The notes under the pieces are model-generated. The model worked only from the letters and a program-made list of their open reading frames with translations. It had not been told where the DNA came from and did not search any database. Of a DNA stretch of 20,985 bases, positions 19,488 through 20,985 are shown one piece after another. The number at the start of each line of letters is the position of its first letter. Within the stretch, counting starts at the first letter, position 1. Made by a program: the position numbers and the translations under genes. The DNA is taken from IMG/VR virus record IMGVR_UViG_3300048930_001425, positions 1-20,985 of that record, one strand, 5' to 3'. The DNA is from a virus.

Positions 19488-19694
19488 GTGCCCCCCGACC
19501 CTTCCAGCGATGACGAAGCCCTGCGCGAGGCGGCGAAGCAGCCCGCCAAGGCCTCCGTCGACGGCCAGTCCGTCGAGCAGCACCCGCTGAAGGACCGGAT
19601 CGAGGCCGACCGCTACCTCGCGTCCAAGGAGGCCGCGAGGAAGCCCGGCCTCGGCATCAAGTTCGCCAAGATCGTCCCCCCCGGCTCCGTCTGA
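19488..19694 (+). CDS. Small head-tail connector-like protein (gpW-sized)
   Basis: A 68-residue protein starting at GTG 19488, seven bases after AGAGAGG. It lies between the terminase block and the portal gene, the position of lambda gene W, and has the same length as gpW (68 residues), a head-completion protein. The sequence has a short helix (DDEALREAAKQPAKASVDGQ), a DGQSVEQHPLKDRIEADRYL stretch, and a C-terminal tail KKFAKIVPPGSV-like end (actual residues GIKFAKIVPPGSV). Length, order and the helix-loop-helix pattern support a connector role, though residue identity with gpW is not visible. Its start begins VPP, as does the extension of the ATPase gene behind motif copy B. The portal gene starts seven bases after its stop. 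Confidence 0.6.
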   Translation: MPPDPSSDDEALREAAKQPAKASVDGQSVEQHPLKDRIEADRYLASKEAARKPGLGIKFAKIVPPGSV

Positions 19695-19701
19695 CCCACT
19701 C

Positions 19702-20985
19702 ATGCTGAAAGCCATCGCCAACATCATGAGCCGGGTCGCCCCCCAACGCGCGACGCGAGAGGTCTCTCCCTCCTCGGCGGCGTCGCATGCTCCGCACGGA
19801 AGTGGGGCACGCGGCGGCCGCCGCGCGGTCGTCGCCAAGTTCGATTCGGCGCAGACGACCGCCGACAACCGCAGGCACTGGGCGAACGCCGACGGGCTGT
19901 CTCCCAACGCCGCGATCAACCCCGAGGTCCGCCGAGTCCTCCGCAACCGGGCCCGATACGAGGTCGCAAACAACAGCTACGCCAAGGGCATCGTCCTGAC
20001 GCTCGCCAACGACACCGTCGGCACCGGCCCGCGGCTGCAGATGCTCACCGACGACGTGGCGGCGAATCGCCGTGTCGAGGAACTGTTCGAGGCGTGGGCG
20101 GCGGCGATCGACCTGCCCGGCAAGCTCCGCACCATGCGGATGGCCCGCGCCGAGAGCGGCGAGGCCTTCGGGCTCCTGGTCAGCAGCCCCGGCATCGACT
20201 CGCCCGTCAAGCTCGACCTGCGACTGATCGAACCCGAGCAGGTCGCGTCGCCGCACCTGCCGTGGACCCGGGGCGCTCGCGCGGTGCCCAGCGAGGCGGA
20301 CGGGATCGTGCTCGACGCGTACGGGCTCCCCGCCGCGTACCGCGTGCTGCGCCAGCACCCGGGGGACGTGGGCACCTGGACCGGTCCGGGCGCGGGTGCC
20401 GAGCCCGCGTTCGACACGCTCCCGGCGAACAGCGTGCTGCACTACTTCCGGCCAGACCGGCCGGGGCAGCTCCGGGGCGTTCCGGACATCACCCCCGCGC
20501 TGCCGCTGTTCGCGCAGCTGCGGCGGTACACCCTCGCCGTCATCGCGGCCGCCGAGACCGCGGCCGACTTCGCCGCGGTGCTCTACACCGACGCGCCGGC
20601 CAACGGTGAGGCCGATCCGCTGGAGCCGATGGACGAAGTCGAGCTCGAGAAGCGCATGGCGACGGTGCTCCCCGGCGGCTGGAAGCTCGGGCAGGTCCAC
20701 GCCGAGCAGCCGACCACGAGCTACGCCGAGTTCAAGCGCGAGATCCTCAACGAGATCGCCCGCTGCCTGAACATGCCGTTCAACGTCGCGGCGGGGAACT
20801 CCTCGGGTTACAACTACGCCAGCGGCCGCCTCGACCACCAGACGTACTTCAAGAGCCTGCGCGTCGAGCAGCACCACCTGCAGCTCGCCGTGCTCGATCG
20901 CATCTTGAAGGCGTGGCTCAACGAGGCTGTGCTCGTCGAGGGATTGCTTCCGCAGTCCCTCCGAACCATCGCCGCCACCCTGCCC
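19702..20985 (+). CDS. Phage portal protein, lambda gpB family (3' end outside window)
   Basis: The frame is open from ATG 19702 to the last base, 428 codons, and is therefore incomplete; lambda-type portals are about 530 residues, so roughly 100 are missing. It forms the ring through which DNA enters the head and to which the terminase docks. Signatures: TTADNRRHWANADGLSPNAA (about 53-72), NNSYAKGIVLTLANDTVGTG (about 92-111), ESGEAFGLLVSS, GQLRGVPDITPALPLFAQLR (about 254-273), and near the end NMPFNVAAGNSSGYNYASGR followed by LDHQTYFK, the hallmark of the lambda portal family. No ribosome binding site is evident before 19702; coupling to the preceding gene, seven bases away, or an internal ATG at 19726 is possible. 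With the connector and terminase this defines a lambda-like head module. Confidence 0.92.
   Translation, partial: MLKAIANIMSRVAPQRATREVSPSSAASHAPHGSGARGGRRAVVAKFDSAQTTADNRRHWANADGLSPNAAINPEVRRVLRNRARYEVANNSYAKGIVLTLANDTVGTGPRLQMLTDDVAANRRVEELFEAWAAAIDLPGKLRTMRMARAESGEAFGLLVSSPGIDSPVKLDLRLIEPEQVASPHLPWTRGARAVPSEADGIVLDAYGLPAAYRVLRQHPGDVGTWTGPGAGAEPAFDTLPANSVLHYFRPDRPGQLRGVPDITPALPLFAQLRRYTLAVIAAAETAADFAAVLYTDAPANGEADPLEPMDEVELEKRMATVLPGGWKLGQVHAEQPTTSYAEFKREILNEIARCLNMPFNVAAGNSSGYNYASGRLDHQTYFKSLRVEQHHLQLAVLDRILKAWLNEAVLVEGLLPQSLRTIAATLP

Noticed and set aside
19657-20877. 406-codon open frame on the minus strand
   Set aside because: Antisense to the portal gene, which shows lambda portal signatures over its whole visible length.
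1-20985. tRNA or rRNA gene, including a tRNA attachment site
   Set aside because: No cloverleaf with a T-loop GTTCGA-type signature and no rRNA-like stretch was recognised on either strand; serine recombinases also do not usually use tRNA genes.

Overview
The window is strongly GC-rich bacterial DNA. A chromosomal-type metal transporter gene stands at the left edge, and nearly everything to its right looks like one prophage or phage-derived element, still incomplete where the window ends. The host cannot be named with confidence. The DUF2924 plus large serine recombinase module, the HARE-HTH protein, and the DUF669 / RusA / PrimPol set joined to a lambda-like head module would fit a high-GC environmental lineage such as Planctomycetota, but that is inference.

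Layout. 1-621: cation diffusion facilitator-type transporter. 708-3566: integration module of four genes chained by ATGA stop/start overlaps (unknown small protein, DUF2924 protein, large serine recombinase, small HTH protein). 3708-5859: two overlapping genes I cannot assign to any family, lying between the integration module and the early genes. 6051-6632: sigma-factor-like regulator behind a structured leader. 6816-12699: DNA replication and recombination operon (Sak4/RecA-like ATPase, DUF669 protein, RusA Holliday junction resolvase, SF2 helicase, unknown 130-residue protein, PrimPol-helicase). 12700-13272: non-coding or weakly coding gap with striking inverted repeats. 13273-14649: ParB-like nuclease domain fused to a DNA methyltransferase. 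14658-16532: five small genes on the minus strand, one with a HARE-HTH domain. 16691-20985: packaging and head module on the plus strand (small terminase-like protein, large terminase, stand-alone NrdR-like zinc ribbon, gpW-sized connector, lambda-type portal cut by the window end).

How the parts fit. The recombinase would integrate or excise the element. The sigma-like protein could direct phage transcription. The ATPase, DUF669 protein, RusA, helicase and PrimPol form a self-sufficient recombination-dependent replication kit. The methyltransferase may protect the DNA from host restriction. The terminase, connector and portal fill the head.

The most interesting signals outside ordinary genes are: (1) a two-box intergenic motif, GCGCGACA, 16 bases, then AGAGRGGTAY, present three times with identical spacing, with the second box placed exactly 14 bases before start codons; (2) an AT-rich set of mutually exclusive inverted repeats behind the primase; (3) a family of GC stem-loops just upstream of several gene starts; (4) a tandem 10-base repeat 21 bases apart in the divergent region before the terminase; (5) a RusA gene with no usual start codon where one is needed; (6) the uncharacterised two-gene cassette.
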